Positions 34,928 through 44,441 of a stretch of 64,000 nucleotides of DNA are shown one piece after another. A program made the position numbers and the translations under genes. The stretch is taken from assembly GCA_947627245.1 (NCBI GenBank), contig CANQVH010000011.1, forward strand, positions 1 to 64,000, in the 5' to 3' direction. Origin of the DNA: an uncultured Lachnospiraceae bacterium. GTDB taxonomy: Bacteria; Bacillota; Clostridia; Lachnospirales; Lachnospiraceae. Below the pieces are notes generated by a model, which worked only from the letters and a program-made list of their open reading frames with translations, made no database searches and had not been told where the DNA came from. Positions within the stretch are counted from its first letter, which is position 1, and each line of letters starts with the position of its first letter.

Positions 34928-35602
34928 TTATTCCTTCGCGCCAAGCATCTGAAGGATGTACTCCTTCTGACATTCGATGTGGTGCGCCGTCATCCGGACG
35001 GCAAGCTCCTCATCCCTGTTTTCGAGCGCCCGCAAAATCCCGTCGTGCTCTTCGATCAGATTTTTATGAGATTTTCGATCCTTCAGGTATTCCATGCGAT
35101 AGCGGTACATCTGCTCCCGCAGATTGTTTAGGATCTGTACCAGACGGCTGTTCCCGGTAGCCTCATAGATCGCGTCATGGAATCTCATATCCGCCTGCGC
35201 GCAGGCCGCAACGTCGTCCCCCGAAAGCGTATTCCTGAACTCCCCGGCCAGTCTCCGGATCTCCTCGAGCTGTCCGGCCGTAACACTGTGGCAGGCATGC
35301 TTGACCGCCAATTCTTCAAGCGCCATACGCACCTCCAGCACATCCTCCAGATCCGAGACCGTAATTTCCGCGACAACCGCGCCTCTGCGCGGGATCATCA
35401 GCACCAATCCCTCCAATTCGAGCTTTCGGATCGCCTCGCGCACCGGCGTGCGGCTGACCCCGAGCTGCTGCGCCAGATGAATCTCCATCAGGCGCTCCCC
35501 GGGCTTCAGCTCCCCGCGCAGGATCGCCTGCCGCAGCGTCTGAAACACAACGTCACGCAGCGGAAGGTACTCGTTCATTTGTAATTGAAATGTCTCTACC
35601 AT
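34928..35602 (-). CDS. GntR family regulator, FadR/FCD subfamily
   Basis: A 224-residue regulator: N-terminal winged helix (residues ~12-78, with LRGELKPGERLMEIHLAQQL and GVSRTPVREAIRKLELEGLV) and a C-terminal FCD ligand-binding domain with a metal-site pattern (RFHDAIYEATGN, then EHDGILRAL and TAHHIE). Members sense small organic acids; the ligand here is unknown. It starts 15 bases after ispE with GGAGG 11 bases upstream, so it shares the ispE transcript. Confidence 0.9.
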   Translation of the reverse strand: MVETFQLQMNEYLPLRDVVFQTLRQAILRGELKPGERLMEIHLAQQLGVSRTPVREAIRKLELEGLVLMIPRRGAVVAEITVSDLEDVLEVRMALEELAVKHACHSVTAGQLEEIRRLAGEFRNTLSGDDVAACAQADMRFHDAIYEATGNSRLVQILNNLREQMYRYRMEYLKDRKSHKNLIEEHDGILRALENRDEELAVRMTAHHIECQKEYILQMLGAKE

Positions 35603-35617
35603 AGTTTCCGTTTCCTC

Positions 35618-36517
35618 CTAAGGCTGCCAAACCGCCTTTTTCTCCCTTTTCCGATTGTGGAAAAACCTTGTAAGAAATACGCTTCTCGCCAAGTCACCGC
35701 GGCTCAGCTCATCGTAGGATCTCCGCGCTTTTGTCTCGTCGTCGAAGAGTCCGAACACCGACGGGCCGCTGCCGCTCATCATCGCGTTCACCGCTCCCGC
35801 GCGCATCATCTGATCCTTGATCTCTGCAACAACCGGATAAGCCGGTATCGTAACGGTCTCCAGCACATTGCCCATCAGCTCCGCCATCCGATACGCGTCG
35901 CCGTCCCGGATCGCCTGCGCCTGCGCGTCGATATCCGGGTGATAAGCAAGCGCGTCGGCCTTCAGATTCCCATAGACGAAGCCTGTGGAAACATGCACCG
36001 CCGGCTTCGCCAGAACCACATGCAGATCCGGCGCGTCCGGAAGCCGCGTAAGCCGCTCTCCGATCCCCTCCGCCAGCGCGGTCCCGCGCATCACGCAATA
36101 CGGAACATCCGCTCCGATCCTGACCGCGCGCGCCATCAGCTCCTCCTGCGTAAGCCCGAGATCGTACATCCGGTTGACCCCGACCAGCACCGCCGCCGCG
36201 TCTGAGCTGCCGCCCGCCAATCCCGCCGCCACGGGAATATGCTTCACAAGCTCGATCTGCAGACCCTCATCGACCGAAAATTCGTCCATCAGAAGCTTCG
36301 CCGCGCGGAAAACGAGATTATCCTCGTTCACCGGCAGATAGCTCAGATTGGTCTGCACGGAGATCCCTCCGGATCCCTGCCTCCGCAGCGTGATCTGATC
36401 GTACAGGTACACCGTCTGCATGATCATCCGCAGATCGTGATACCCATCCTCCCGTTTGCGCAGAACGTCCAACCCGAGATTAATCTTCGCCATCGCCTTC
36501 AGCTTCAGCTCATTCAT
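35618..36517 (-). CDS. ispE: 4-diphosphocytidyl-2-C-methyl-D-erythritol kinase
   Basis: A 299-residue GHMP kinase of the MEP isoprenoid pathway; it phosphorylates CDP-ME with ATP. The N-terminus KAMAKINLGLDVL carries the substrate-binding Lys, the ATP loop PVAAGLAGGSSDAAAVL sits near residue 95, and the C-terminal GHMP motif is AMMSGSGPSVFGLF. The start at 36517 has AGGAG 8 bases upstream; the ATG ten codons earlier lacks a ribosome site. Confidence 0.95.
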   Translation of the reverse strand: MNELKLKAMAKINLGLDVLRKREDGYHDLRMIMQTVYLYDQITLRRQGSGGISVQTNLSYLPVNEDNLVFRAAKLLMDEFSVDEGLQIELVKHIPVAAGLAGGSSDAAAVLVGVNRMYDLGLTQEELMARAVRIGADVPYCVMRGTALAEGIGERLTRLPDAPDLHVVLAKPAVHVSTGFVYGNLKADALAYHPDIDAQAQAIRDGDAYRMAELMGNVLETVTIPAYPVVAEIKDQMMRAGAVNAMMSGSGPSVFGLFDDETKARRSYDELSRGDLARSVFLTRFFHNRKREKKAVWQP

Positions 36518-36581
36518 CTTTTGCACTCCTATGCATTTTGTATACAATCTTGTTTCATTTTACATTTTTTCCCGCGCTGTG

Positions 36582-38147
36582 TCAACATGCCCGGACACTT
36601 TTCATCAAAATAAGCCGGTCTCCTTTTTTCAGAGTCTCGGACTCAAGTCCGTTCATCTCCATGATCTGTGCCGGCGTCAGATAGTACTGCTTCGCGATGT
36701 CCCAGAGGGTCTCGCCGCCCTGCACGATATATCCGGTGATCCCGGGCACCGCCTCAAGCCGCCCCGGCTCATATTCCTTCTCATGTATTTCATGGATGCA
36801 CTGCTGTTTCTGCGGACGGGCCACAAAAACATCCAACCCTACCGAGGCCTTTACCTCAATTTCCTCGCTGTCCGCCATCGTCGCGGAGAGCTGATCCATG
36901 CCTGTCAGGATCGTATAGCGGCAGTCCGCGTCGATCCCCGGCACGCGCGCCAGATGCGAGAACGGCACGATTCCCTCCAGCACCGCAAACGGCATCGCGT
37001 CGTCCGACGAAATATACAGGATCGACACCGGGATCGCGCCCTCGATCTGAATTCCCTCCTCCACGATCCGCGTGTTGTCGACCTTAATGCTCCCGTTGCT
37101 GTTGCAGATCTGCAGAATCCTCGGCTTCGCACTCTGAATCCTTATCTTTCCCCCGCACTTGCATTTCGACTCGTTTTTCATAACAAGGCTCTCATAGATT
37201 TCCTCGCTCGCAACGAGCTCCAGATCCTTCTCCGGAGAATAAACATCCTCAAGGATCTCCGCCTCCTCCGTCCCGTACAGCCGGATCTCCAGCTCCAGAA
37301 CGCCTTCTATATGGAAAAGTCTAAGCTCCCCGTCGTTGTCCTCCTTCGCGGTCAGCTCCGCCTGCGCCAGTGTGACACCGATGTCCGGGATCAGCTCCGG
37401 CGCGCATCCTCCGCAGCGGATCTCTCCTTCAAACGGAAGCGTCTGCTCCATCCACTGCACCGTCTGTGCGTCGTCCTGCGCACGATACAGAACAAACAAA
37501 AACAGATTCCCCTGTGCAAAAAGGCTGCCGTCCCGCAGCGAGATCCGGCAACTGCGAAGCTGAATATTATCCCAAAGGATCTCCTCGATGTTCGGCTTGT
37601 TTGAGGGTACCTGAATCTCCTCTTTCAGTCTTAAAATATCCTTGTTCTGCACTTCGAGCTGCATCAGCTCCAGCTTCCGGCGGCGTTCGCACAGCTCTAT
37701 GGGCGACTGCGTCTCCACCGCGGCGGACATGTCGTAAATCTCGTCAACCGAAGCCTCGAAGCGTAAAAGACTGCGGATCGCCAGCTTTCTCGAATTGATC
37801 AGCGCCACGCTCAGATCCTCCGTCTCATGGCGAACCCGCACATTGTCTCCGGCCTCCAGACCTTCCATGCTGATCGATTCGTCGAAGGCGAGCTTCGTGT
37901 CCAGCCTGTGGATCTGCCGCTCCTTCGTGTCGTCCATGTAGAGCACGCCGACCTCCAGATATCCGTCGAGGAACAGTCTGCCTGCCTCCGCGCGCGTATG
38001 TTCGAGCACCACGTGCTCTCTGCTCTGAATGATCATCTCTACGTCCGGTTTCACGTCGGGGACATTCAGGTCTTCATCTAAGGTGATCTGCGTCTCCGCA
38101 TGCTTTGCCTGCCTGCACATATGTATGTTTTTCATCAAAAGTTCCAT
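36582..38147 (-). CDS. SipL/SpoVID-like spore coat morphogenesis protein (DUF3794 repeats + LysM)
   Basis: A 521-residue protein with three SPOCS/DUF3794 domains (repeated wording VPDVKPDVEMIIQ near residue 30, VPSNKPNIEEILWD near 175, and AKPRILQICN near 345) and a C-terminal LysM domain (YIVQGGETLWDIAKQYYLTP). This is the layout of SipL, which anchors the spore coat to the forespore via SpoIVA in Clostridioides. The start at 38147 has GGTGG 7 bases upstream and matches family N-termini. Supports an endospore-forming host. Confidence 0.85.
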   Translation of the reverse strand: MELLMKNIHMCRQAKHAETQITLDEDLNVPDVKPDVEMIIQSREHVVLEHTRAEAGRLFLDGYLEVGVLYMDDTKERQIHRLDTKLAFDESISMEGLEAGDNVRVRHETEDLSVALINSRKLAIRSLLRFEASVDEIYDMSAAVETQSPIELCERRRKLELMQLEVQNKDILRLKEEIQVPSNKPNIEEILWDNIQLRSCRISLRDGSLFAQGNLFLFVLYRAQDDAQTVQWMEQTLPFEGEIRCGGCAPELIPDIGVTLAQAELTAKEDNDGELRLFHIEGVLELEIRLYGTEEAEILEDVYSPEKDLELVASEEIYESLVMKNESKCKCGGKIRIQSAKPRILQICNSNGSIKVDNTRIVEEGIQIEGAIPVSILYISSDDAMPFAVLEGIVPFSHLARVPGIDADCRYTILTGMDQLSATMADSEEIEVKASVGLDVFVARPQKQQCIHEIHEKEYEPGRLEAVPGITGYIVQGGETLWDIAKQYYLTPAQIMEMNGLESETLKKGDRLILMKSVRAC

Positions 38148-38212
38148 CGATCTTCCACCTTTCTTTTTCTTCATACCGGATTTTCCATTCGCCTGCCCAT
38201 GCGCATGGCCGC

Positions 38213-38635
38213 CTATTGGATCATGACCTTCTTATCGCGCGCCTCGATCTTGACGACAAGGCAAGGATAGGACGGATCCTTGGAAAGCCCTTCCTCCTCC
38301 GTCGGTCCGATCAGTCTGGTATCAAACAGGATCGTCGTGTCGTCCTCCGTACACTCCGCGACCGCAATGCTGTATCCCCCTGTCTTTTGCTCTCCGTAAC
38401 CGCGTACCAAATACATATCCTCCCCGTCTATGTACGTCATCCGTATCTCCTTTTTCTTGTTTTCCTCAATCGCGTGCGACAGTTCCTCAGGAAGCTTTCC
38501 CGGCTCCGCGACGGTATAGTCGATCTCTCTGCGGTTCGTCTTCGCATTCTCCCCGGACGACGCGCACCCGACCGTCACCGCCGCCAGCATCAGGATCAGA
38601 AATGCCAGAACTCCGATTCGTTTCACGCACAGCAC
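38213..38635 (-). CDS. Lipoprotein with PrcB-like C-terminal domain
   Basis: A 140-residue exported lipoprotein. Signal peptide with lipobox TVGC around residue 24. The C-terminal ~85 residues contain GYGEQKTGGYSIAVAECTED, a pattern of the PrcB_C domain seen in secreted clostridial proteins. Its role is unknown. It lies 65 bases upstream of the SipL-like gene on the same strand and diverges from malQ. Confidence 0.7.
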   Translation of the reverse strand: MLCVKRIGVLAFLILMLAAVTVGCASSGENAKTNRREIDYTVAEPGKLPEELSHAIEENKKKEIRMTYIDGEDMYLVRGYGEQKTGGYSIAVAECTEDDTTILFDTRLIGPTEEEGLSKDPSYPCLVVKIEARDKKVMIQ

Positions 38636-38685
38636 CAGCTTATCGTTTTATACTATTGTTATTTCAGCCGCCCGCAAAATATGCC

Positions 38686-38714
38686 TTGTCTTTGCCCCGT
38701 CCATCTTATATAAT
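38686..38714 (+). promoter_or_regulatory. malQ promoter
   Basis: TTGTCT (38686-38691), 17 bases, TATAAT (38709-38714), 38 bases before the malQ start. Confidence 0.75.
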
Positions 38715-38751
38715 TAAAGAAAAGATTCTATACGAAACGAGGCACACTACT

Positions 38752-40293
38752 ATGAACAATGTACAGATCATGGAAGAAGCGAAGGCCGCGGAGGAAACCA
38801 AAAAACGCGAACGGGTCTCCGGCATTCTGGTGCATCCGACCTCCTTCCCTTCCCCGTACGGGATCGGCGATCTCGGTCCCGGCGCTTACGACTTTATTGA
38901 CTTTCTCGAACGCTCCGGCCAGCACCTGTGGCAAATCTTGCCGCTCGGCCCGACAGGGTTCGGCGATTCCCCCTATCAGGGATTTTCCGCGTTCGCGGGA
39001 CAGCCTCTGCTTGTCAGCCCGGATAAGCTGATCGACCTGAAGCTGCTCACGAAAGACGATCTCGGCGACATGCCAAAGTGGGACCCGACGAGAGTGGACT
39101 ACGGTCCGGCGATCGAATACAAGACCTCCCTCCTGAAAAAAGCATGGCAGGCTTTTTATCACACGCCGGACAAAACGCTTCTGGAGGAATTTGAACTCTT
39201 CTGCGAGGAAGAGAAAGACTGGCTCGACGATTACACGCTGTTCATGGCGTGCAAGGATTATCACGGAGGTAAGTGTTGGCTGGAATGGGAGGACGAGATC
39301 GTAGACCCGACCGCCGGGACGAAAGCCCTCTGGCGTGAAAAGCTCGCCGAGCGCATCCACTACTACAGCTTCGTGCAGTTCATGTTTCAGAAGCAGTGGA
39401 TCGAGCTGCGCGACTACGCGCATGAGAAGGACGTGGAGATCATCGGGGACATCCCGATCTTCGTGGCGCTCGACAGCGCCGACGTATGGGGAAACAAGAA
39501 GCTGTTCCAGCTCGATCCGACAGGCCATCCGATCAGCGTAGCCGGCGTGCCGCCGGACTATTTCAGCGCGACCGGACAGCTCTGGGGCAACCCGCTCTAC
39601 GACTGGGATTATCACGCGGAGACCTCTTATCAGTGGTGGATCGCCCGCATCCGTCGGCAGCTTACCCTGACCGACTACCTGCGTATCGACCACTTCCGCG
39701 GATTCGAGGCCTACTGGTCCGTTCCGGCCGATGAGGAAACCGCCGTGAACGGAAAATGGGTCAAAGGTCCCTGCGAGGATCTGTTCGAGGCGATTAGCAA
39801 AGAGCTCGGTGACGACCTTCCGATTCTTGCGGAGGATCTCGGCATCATCACACCGGAGGTAGAGCATCTGCGCGATACGTTTGGGTTCCCGGGCATGAAG
39901 GTGCTTCAATTCGGTTTCGGCGACATGGGCGACCACAATTACATACCGCATTTCTACACGACGACGAACTGCGTCTGCTATACCGGGACGCACGACAATG
40001 ACACGACGCTCGGCTGGTATCAGACTCAGCCGGAGGACGTCCGCGACCGCATCCGCCGCTACGGAAATACGGACGGCAACTGCGTGAGCCTCGACTTCAT
40101 CCGTTTCTGCATGGCGAGTATCGCGAAATTCGCGATCTTCCCGATCCAAGACCTGCTGCAGCTCGGCAGCGAAGCGCGCATGAACACGCCGGGTGTCGCG
40201 ATGGCGAACTGGGCTTTCCGCTACCGCGCGGAGGATTTGGAACCGTGGCGTCAGGACTGGCTGCTGAAGACAACGCAGCTTTTCGGACGCTGA
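38752..40293 (+). CDS. malQ: 4-alpha-glucanotransferase (amylomaltase)
   Basis: A 513-residue GH77 enzyme that moves alpha-1,4-glucan segments between chains, used in maltodextrin and glycogen breakdown. SGILVHPTSFPSPYGIGDLG at the N-terminus, the nucleophile Asp in YLRIDHFRG, the acid Glu in PILAEDLG and the third Asp in GTHDNDTT are all present. The start at 38752 has no strong ribosome site; an open frame extends 50 codons upstream across the promoter and is not credible. Lies near glgC/glgD. Confidence 0.95.
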   Translation: MNNVQIMEEAKAAEETKKRERVSGILVHPTSFPSPYGIGDLGPGAYDFIDFLERSGQHLWQILPLGPTGFGDSPYQGFSAFAGQPLLVSPDKLIDLKLLTKDDLGDMPKWDPTRVDYGPAIEYKTSLLKKAWQAFYHTPDKTLLEEFELFCEEEKDWLDDYTLFMACKDYHGGKCWLEWEDEIVDPTAGTKALWREKLAERIHYYSFVQFMFQKQWIELRDYAHEKDVEIIGDIPIFVALDSADVWGNKKLFQLDPTGHPISVAGVPPDYFSATGQLWGNPLYDWDYHAETSYQWWIARIRRQLTLTDYLRIDHFRGFEAYWSVPADEETAVNGKWVKGPCEDLFEAISKELGDDLPILAEDLGIITPEVEHLRDTFGFPGMKVLQFGFGDMGDHNYIPHFYTTTNCVCYTGTHDNDTTLGWYQTQPEDVRDRIRRYGNTDGNCVSLDFIRFCMASIAKFAIFPIQDLLQLGSEARMNTPGVAMANWAFRYRAEDLEPWRQDWLLKTTQLFGR

Positions 40294-40380
40294 GCGTTTT
40301 CGCAGAATTCCGAAAGATGCGCCTCGGCCCTGTCCGATGCCGGTACGCGCATCGATACATAAGAAAGGATATCCCTTGCA

Positions 40381-41118
40381 ATGATACGCTTCATTTTGAC
40401 CGTTATACTCGTTGTTTCTTTCCTGATCCTGTCTATCCCTGTCTTTCTGGCGGAATGGCTCATCGGGAAATTTCGCCCCGACTGGCGCGACATAAGCTCC
40501 CTGCGCATCGTACAGGGAGCCTTCAAGTGCGTCATCCGCCTCTCGGGCGTGAAGCTGACCGTCATCGGAGAGGAACGCATCCCGAAGGACGAAGCCGTGC
40601 TCTATATCGGCAACCACCGCAGCTATTTCGACATCGTGCTGACTTACGCGCGCTGCAAAAGGCTCACAGGCTACGTCGCGAAGAAGGAGATGCTGAAGAT
40701 CCCGCTGCTCTCGCGCTGGATGAAATTCCTGTACTGTCTGTTTTTGGACCGCTCCGATATCCGTGAAGGGATGAAGATGATCCTTACGGCGATCGACCAT
40801 ATCAAAAACGGAATCTCCATCATGATCTTCCCGGAGGGTACGCGCGGCACAGCCGAGAGCGAGCTGGAGATGCTTCCGTTCCACGAGGGTTCCTTCAAGA
40901 TCGCGGCGAAGACCGGTTGTCCGATCATCCCGGTCTCCATCCACAATTCCTCCGCGCTCTTCGAGGATCATCTGCCCCGCATAAAGCCGGTTCCGGTCAC
41001 GATCGAGTACGGCGAACCGATCCGCCTGAAGGAGCTGCCGAAGGATGTGCAGAAATTCCCCGGAAGCTATGTGCAGCAGATCATTCTCGAGACCCTAAAA
41101 AAGAACGGTGCTGCCTGA
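40381..41118 (+). CDS. plsC: 1-acyl-sn-glycerol-3-phosphate acyltransferase
   Basis: A 245-residue membrane-associated acyltransferase making phosphatidic acid. An N-terminal membrane anchor (IRFILTVILVVSFLILSIPV) is followed by the NHX4D catalytic motif GNHRSYFD (near residue 78) and the acceptor motif FPEGTRG (near 150). It starts 88 bases after malQ with AAAGGA upstream, so cotranscription with malQ is possible. Confidence 0.93.
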   Translation: MIRFILTVILVVSFLILSIPVFLAEWLIGKFRPDWRDISSLRIVQGAFKCVIRLSGVKLTVIGEERIPKDEAVLYIGNHRSYFDIVLTYARCKRLTGYVAKKEMLKIPLLSRWMKFLYCLFLDRSDIREGMKMILTAIDHIKNGISIMIFPEGTRGTAESELEMLPFHEGSFKIAAKTGCPIIPVSIHNSSALFEDHLPRIKPVPVTIEYGEPIRLKELPKDVQKFPGSYVQQIILETLKKNGAA

Positions 41119-41124
41119 ACAATC

Positions 41125-41215
41125 AATCGAGTAGGGCTGGTTTTCGCCCTACTCGCTGCGCGACCCGCGTGTTGCGACAGCAACAGAATACCTCACGCGG
41201 GTCTGCGCATAAAAA
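41125..41215. repeat. Dispersed two-hairpin repeat, copy 2
   Basis: Hairpin 1: CGAGTAGGGC (41128-41137) with GCCCTACTCG (41146-41155). Hairpin 2: TGCGCGACCCGCGTG (from 41157) pairs with CACGCGGGTCTGCGCA (to 41210) over about 14 bp with one bulge, capped by TTGC-GACA-GCAA. It starts directly after the plsC stop and is followed by a terminator. Confidence 0.85.
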
Positions 41216-41248
41216 TACCGGACAGGCTTTCTGACCCGTCCGGTATTT
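41213..41248. terminator. Bidirectional terminator between plsC and spoVG
   Basis: AAATACCGGAC (41213-41223) pairs perfectly with GTCCGGTATTT (41238-41248); A5 on one side and TTT on the other serve the two converging genes. Confidence 0.85.
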
Positions 41249-41264
41249 AATAGTTAGAGATCAT

Positions 41265-41540
41265 TTATGCTTCTTCTGGTGATTCCGCCGCCGCCTTCTC
41301 GTACTCGTCGAGAATGATCTGCTGGATCTTCTCGCGCGTCTCTGAGTTGATCGGATGAGCGATATCTCTGTATTCCCCATCCGAAGCCTTACGGCTCGGC
41401 ATTGCTATGAAAAGACCTTTCTCTCCTTCAATCACCTTGATGTCATGCACTACGAATTCGTCGTCAAGCGTTATGGACACGACGGCTTTCATTTTGCCGT
41501 CCTTTGCCACTTTTCTAACTCTTACATCTGTTATCACCAT
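41265..41540 (-). CDS. spoVG: Septation protein SpoVG
   Basis: A 91-residue nucleic-acid-binding regulator, very close to Bacillus Spo[62 protein letters not shown]. It affects asymmetric septation and capsule or virulence genes in relatives. The start at 41540 has GGGGG 8 bases upstream and matches the family; an ATG five codons earlier has AGGAG only 3 bases away. Confidence 0.96.
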   Translation of the reverse strand: MVITDVRVRKVAKDGKMKAVVSITLDDEFVVHDIKVIEGEKGLFIAMPSRKASDGEYRDIAHPINSETREKIQQIILDEYEKAAAESPEEA

Positions 41541-41628
41541 AATATTTACCCCCATGGTCTCCTAAGATTTTTCATTTGACAACATCATTCGGAAGCAATT
41601 CGGGGGGCTGTACCCCGTATATTATGTC

Positions 41629-42747
41629 TTACAGGACGTAGCGTTCGTTTGATTCGACCACAATCTTAATCCCATCCTCACCGGTGTAACGCGAATTTGC
41701 CCGAATGGTATCGCGGCTCTCAACGATACAATTTTCGAGATATACATTATCGCCGAGATACACATCATTCAATACAATAGAATTTTTGATCACACATCCT
41801 TCCCCTACGAATACTTTCTTGAAGATTACCGAGTTCTCCACATATCCGTTGATGATCGATCCGTTTGCCACCAAGCTGTTTTTCACCATGCTGCCCGGAT
41901 TGTATTTCGCCGGCGGATTGTCGTCAACCTTGGAATGTACGTCCGGATACTCGCGGAAGAAGTAATCCCGCACCTCTTTTTTGAGAAAGTCCATATTCGT
42001 CTGATAATAGGACTCGACCGAGGCGATATTGCTCCAGTACTCCTTCATCTTGTATCCGAAGATCCGCTTCACGTCCTTGTAGCGGATCAGAACATCTTTG
42101 ACAAAATCATGTCTGCCTTCCTCCACAGACTTCTCGATCAGCTCAATGAGCTGGCGCCTGCGGATCACGTAGATGCCGCACGAAACGGTATGCGAGGCTG
42201 CCGCCATCGGCTTCTCGTCGAACTGGGTGATCCGGCTCTCCTCGTTCATCTGCAGGATACCGAATCTCGTAACATCCTCGGACGCCGGAACATCCTTGCA
42301 CACAACCGTGATGTCCGCCTTCTTCGCAATGTGGTATTCGAGCACCTTCGCGTAATCCAGCTTGTAGATGCCGTCGCCGGAAGCGATCACCACATACGGC
42401 TCGTGACATTCCTTGAGGAAATCGAGGTTCTGGTGAATCGCGTCGGCCGTGCCTCTGTACCAGAAGTCATTGTCCGAAGTCACCATCGGCGGGAATACGA
42501 AAAGTCCGCCCTGCTTTCTGCCGAAATCCCACCACTTGGAGGAACTCAGGTGCTGGTTCAGCGATCTGGAATTGTACTGCGTCAGCACCGCAACCTTTTG
42601 AATGTTCGAGTTCGACATGCTGCTCAATGCAAAGTCGATGCTCCGGAAGCTGCCCGCGATCGGCATTGCGGCGATCGCTCTCTTGTTTGTCAATTCTCTC
42701 ATCCGAAAGCTGTTGCCTCCGGCCAAAATCATACCTACTGCTCTCAT
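41629..42747 (-). CDS. glgD: Glucose-1-phosphate adenylyltransferase regulatory subunit
   Basis: A 372-residue nucleotidyltransferase-like protein: [23 protein letters not shown] replaces the catalytic GxGxRL...K pattern of GlgC, a hallmark of GlgD. The C-terminal hexapeptide (left-handed beta helix) region holds [20 protein letters not shown] and [15 protein letters not shown]-like repeats. GlgD boosts GlgC activity in Firmicutes. Its ATG overlaps glgC by 4 bases. Confidence 0.93.
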   Translation of the reverse strand: MRAVGMILAGGNSFRMRELTNKRAIAAMPIAGSFRSIDFALSSMSNSNIQKVAVLTQYNSRSLNQHLSSSKWWDFGRKQGGLFVFPPMVTSDNDFWYRGTADAIHQNLDFLKECHEPYVVIASGDGIYKLDYAKVLEYHIAKKADITVVCKDVPASEDVTRFGILQMNEESRITQFDEKPMAAASHTVSCGIYVIRRRQLIELIEKSVEEGRHDFVKDVLIRYKDVKRIFGYKMKEYWSNIASVESYYQTNMDFLKKEVRDYFFREYPDVHSKVDDNPPAKYNPGSMVKNSLVANGSIINGYVENSVIFKKVFVGEGCVIKNSIVLNDVYLGDNVYLENCIVESRDTIRANSRYTGEDGIKIVVESNERYVL

Positions 42748-44018
42748 TGGACATCACCTGCCTTATCTAATGTTTCCCCGCTCTCAAGAACTCCATTCGG
42801 ATAATCCTCCGGCTCGGTGACGCCTGTAACAGCGGTATTCTTTCCTATTCTGACGTTCGAAGGGATCACCGCATTCTCCCCGATCACCGCCAGACCGAAC
42901 GCATAGACCGACGGCTTCACCTTGTTCGGAAGCTCTTCGCCGATACCGATCTGCGCGCCTGCGCCGATCACCGCGTTCTCCGCAATGATGCCCTTCTCTA
43001 CGACCGCGCCCGCGCCGATCACCGCATTCTGCATGATGATCGAGTCCCGCACGACCGCGCCCTTCTCAATGACGACGCCGCAACCGATGATGGAATTGTA
43101 CACTTCTCCGTAAATCTCCGAGCCGTCGCCGATCAGGCTGCGCTCGATCACGGACTCCGCGGACACAAACTGCGGCGGCAGGATGTCGTTCGTCGTGTAG
43201 ATCTTCCAGAATTCCTCGTAGAGATTGAATTCCGGAATGATGTCGATGAGCTCCATGTTCGCCTCCCAGTAGGAGCCGAGCGTCCCGACGTCCTTCCAGT
43301 AGCCGTTGTACTCGTAAGCGACAAGCGTCTCGCCCTTCTCGTGACAATACGGGATGACATGCTTGCCGAAGTCACAGTTGCTCTGCTCCGAGAGCGAGAT
43401 CAGCGCCTCGCGAAGCGCCGGCCACGAGAAGATGTAGATACCCATGGATGCCAGATTGCTCTTCGGCTCCTTCGGCTTCTCCTGAAACTCCGTGATCTTG
43501 CCGTTCTCGTCCGCGACCACGATGCCGAAGCGGCTCGCTTCCTCCTGCGGCACCGGCATCACGGCGATGCTGACGTCGGCGTTGTGCGCTTTGTGGAAAT
43601 CCAACATCACTTCATAATCCATCTTATAGATATGATCGCCGGACAGGATCAGCACGTAATCCGGATTGTAGGATTCCATGTAAGCCAGATTCTGGTAGAT
43701 CGCGTTGGCCGTGCCCGTGTACCACTCGGTCTTCCCTACCTTCTCATAAGGCGGAAGCACCGTCACGCCGCCCACATTGCGGTCCAAATCCCACGGGATG
43801 CCGATGCCGATGTGCGTATTCAGACGCAGCGGCTGGTACTGAGTCAGGACGCCGACCGTGTCAATACCGGAATTGATGCAGTTGCTCAGCGGAAAGTCGA
43901 TGATGCGGTATTTCCCGCCGAACGCGACTGCCGGCTTCGCCACCTTCGATGTGAGCACGCCGAGGCGGCTGCCCTGCCCGCCTGCCAGAAGCATGGCTAT
44001 CATTTCTTTTTTAATCAC
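42744..44018 (-). CDS. glgC: Glucose-1-phosphate adenylyltransferase
   Basis: A 424-residue enzyme forming ADP-glucose from ATP and glucose-1-phosphate, the committed step of glycogen synthesis. Catalytic loop [20 protein letters not shown] near residue 10, [15 protein letters not shown], the [12 protein letters not shown] metal site, and FQEKPKEP. C-terminal beta-helix repeats are complete. The start is a GTG at 44018 with AGAGG 9 bases upstream. Two promoters are visible upstream. Confidence 0.96.
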   Translation of the reverse strand: MIKKEMIAMLLAGGQGSRLGVLTSKVAKPAVAFGGKYRIIDFPLSNCINSGIDTVGVLTQYQPLRLNTHIGIGIPWDLDRNVGGVTVLPPYEKVGKTEWYTGTANAIYQNLAYMESYNPDYVLILSGDHIYKMDYEVMLDFHKAHNADVSIAVMPVPQEEASRFGIVVADENGKITEFQEKPKEPKSNLASMGIYIFSWPALREALISLSEQSNCDFGKHVIPYCHEKGETLVAYEYNGYWKDVGTLGSYWEANMELIDIIPEFNLYEEFWKIYTTNDILPPQFVSAESVIERSLIGDGSEIYGEVYNSIIGCGVVIEKGAVVRDSIIMQNAVIGAGAVVEKGIIAENAVIGAGAQIGIGEELPNKVKPSVYAFGLAVIGENAVIPSNVRIGKNTAVTGVTEPEDYPNGVLESGETLDKAGDVQ

Positions 44019-44051
44019 CTGTTATCACCTCTTGCTGTATTAATTTAAACC

Positions 44052-44080
44052 ATTATAGCACAGCTTTTCCAATTAGTGAA
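44052..44080 (-). promoter_or_regulatory. Proximal glgC promoter
   Basis: Minus strand TTCACT, 17 bases, TATAAT, with TGC directly before the -10 (extended -10). About 34 bases before the GTG. Confidence 0.75.
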
Positions 44081-44164
44081 CATTTTTTACAATTATTTCT
44101 TTTATTTTTCCTGTTTTTTTATTATAAATACCACATATATACTTGAACTCCTACATCTTGTATC

Positions 44165-44193
44165 ATTATAATTTGATTAATTTGATATGTCTA
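44165..44193 (-). promoter_or_regulatory. Distal glgC promoter
   Basis: Minus strand TAGACA, 17 AT-rich bases, TATAAT. It would give a leader of about 140 bases. The 423-base gap between glgC and murC otherwise holds only promoters and AT-rich sequence. Confidence 0.55.
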
Positions 44194-44304
44194 TTCGATT
44201 ATTTTTGTTAATTATCACTGTTTCCCGCGTTTTCTCGACAGATTTGCACGAAAATAACGACAATTTGCATTATTGTCTCACAGTTTGGCTGACACGGAAA
44301 AGTC

Positions 44305-44333
44305 TTGGATTTTTTCGGGGAAGAGCGTATACT
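44305..44333 (+). promoter_or_regulatory. murC promoter
   Basis: TTGGAT (44305-44310), 17 bases, TATACT (44328-44333), giving a leader of about 100 bases. The leader contains a GC-rich hairpin (CAGCCGGGCC with GGCCGCGCTG, about 44373-44404) and GGGAGG at 44355 with no good start codon behind it. Confidence 0.7.
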
Positions 44334-44441
44334 GTAGTAGAAGATTTTATTCGGGAGGATTTACATAGGTTGCAGCCGGGCCATCTGCCTGAGCGGCCGC
44401 GCTGTGAACGTACATATTAATCAGATAAAGGAGATTTTCAA

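Noticed and set aside
38728-40971. A 747-codon open frame on the minus strand opposite malQ and plsC
   Set aside because: It is antisense to two clear enzymes, has no known domain and an Arg/His-rich composition typical of shadow frames in GC-rich DNA.
44373-44420. A short peptide frame in the murC leader after GGGAGG
   Set aside because: There is no ATG or GTG at the right distance, only a distant TTG, and the stretch folds as a GC-rich hairpin.
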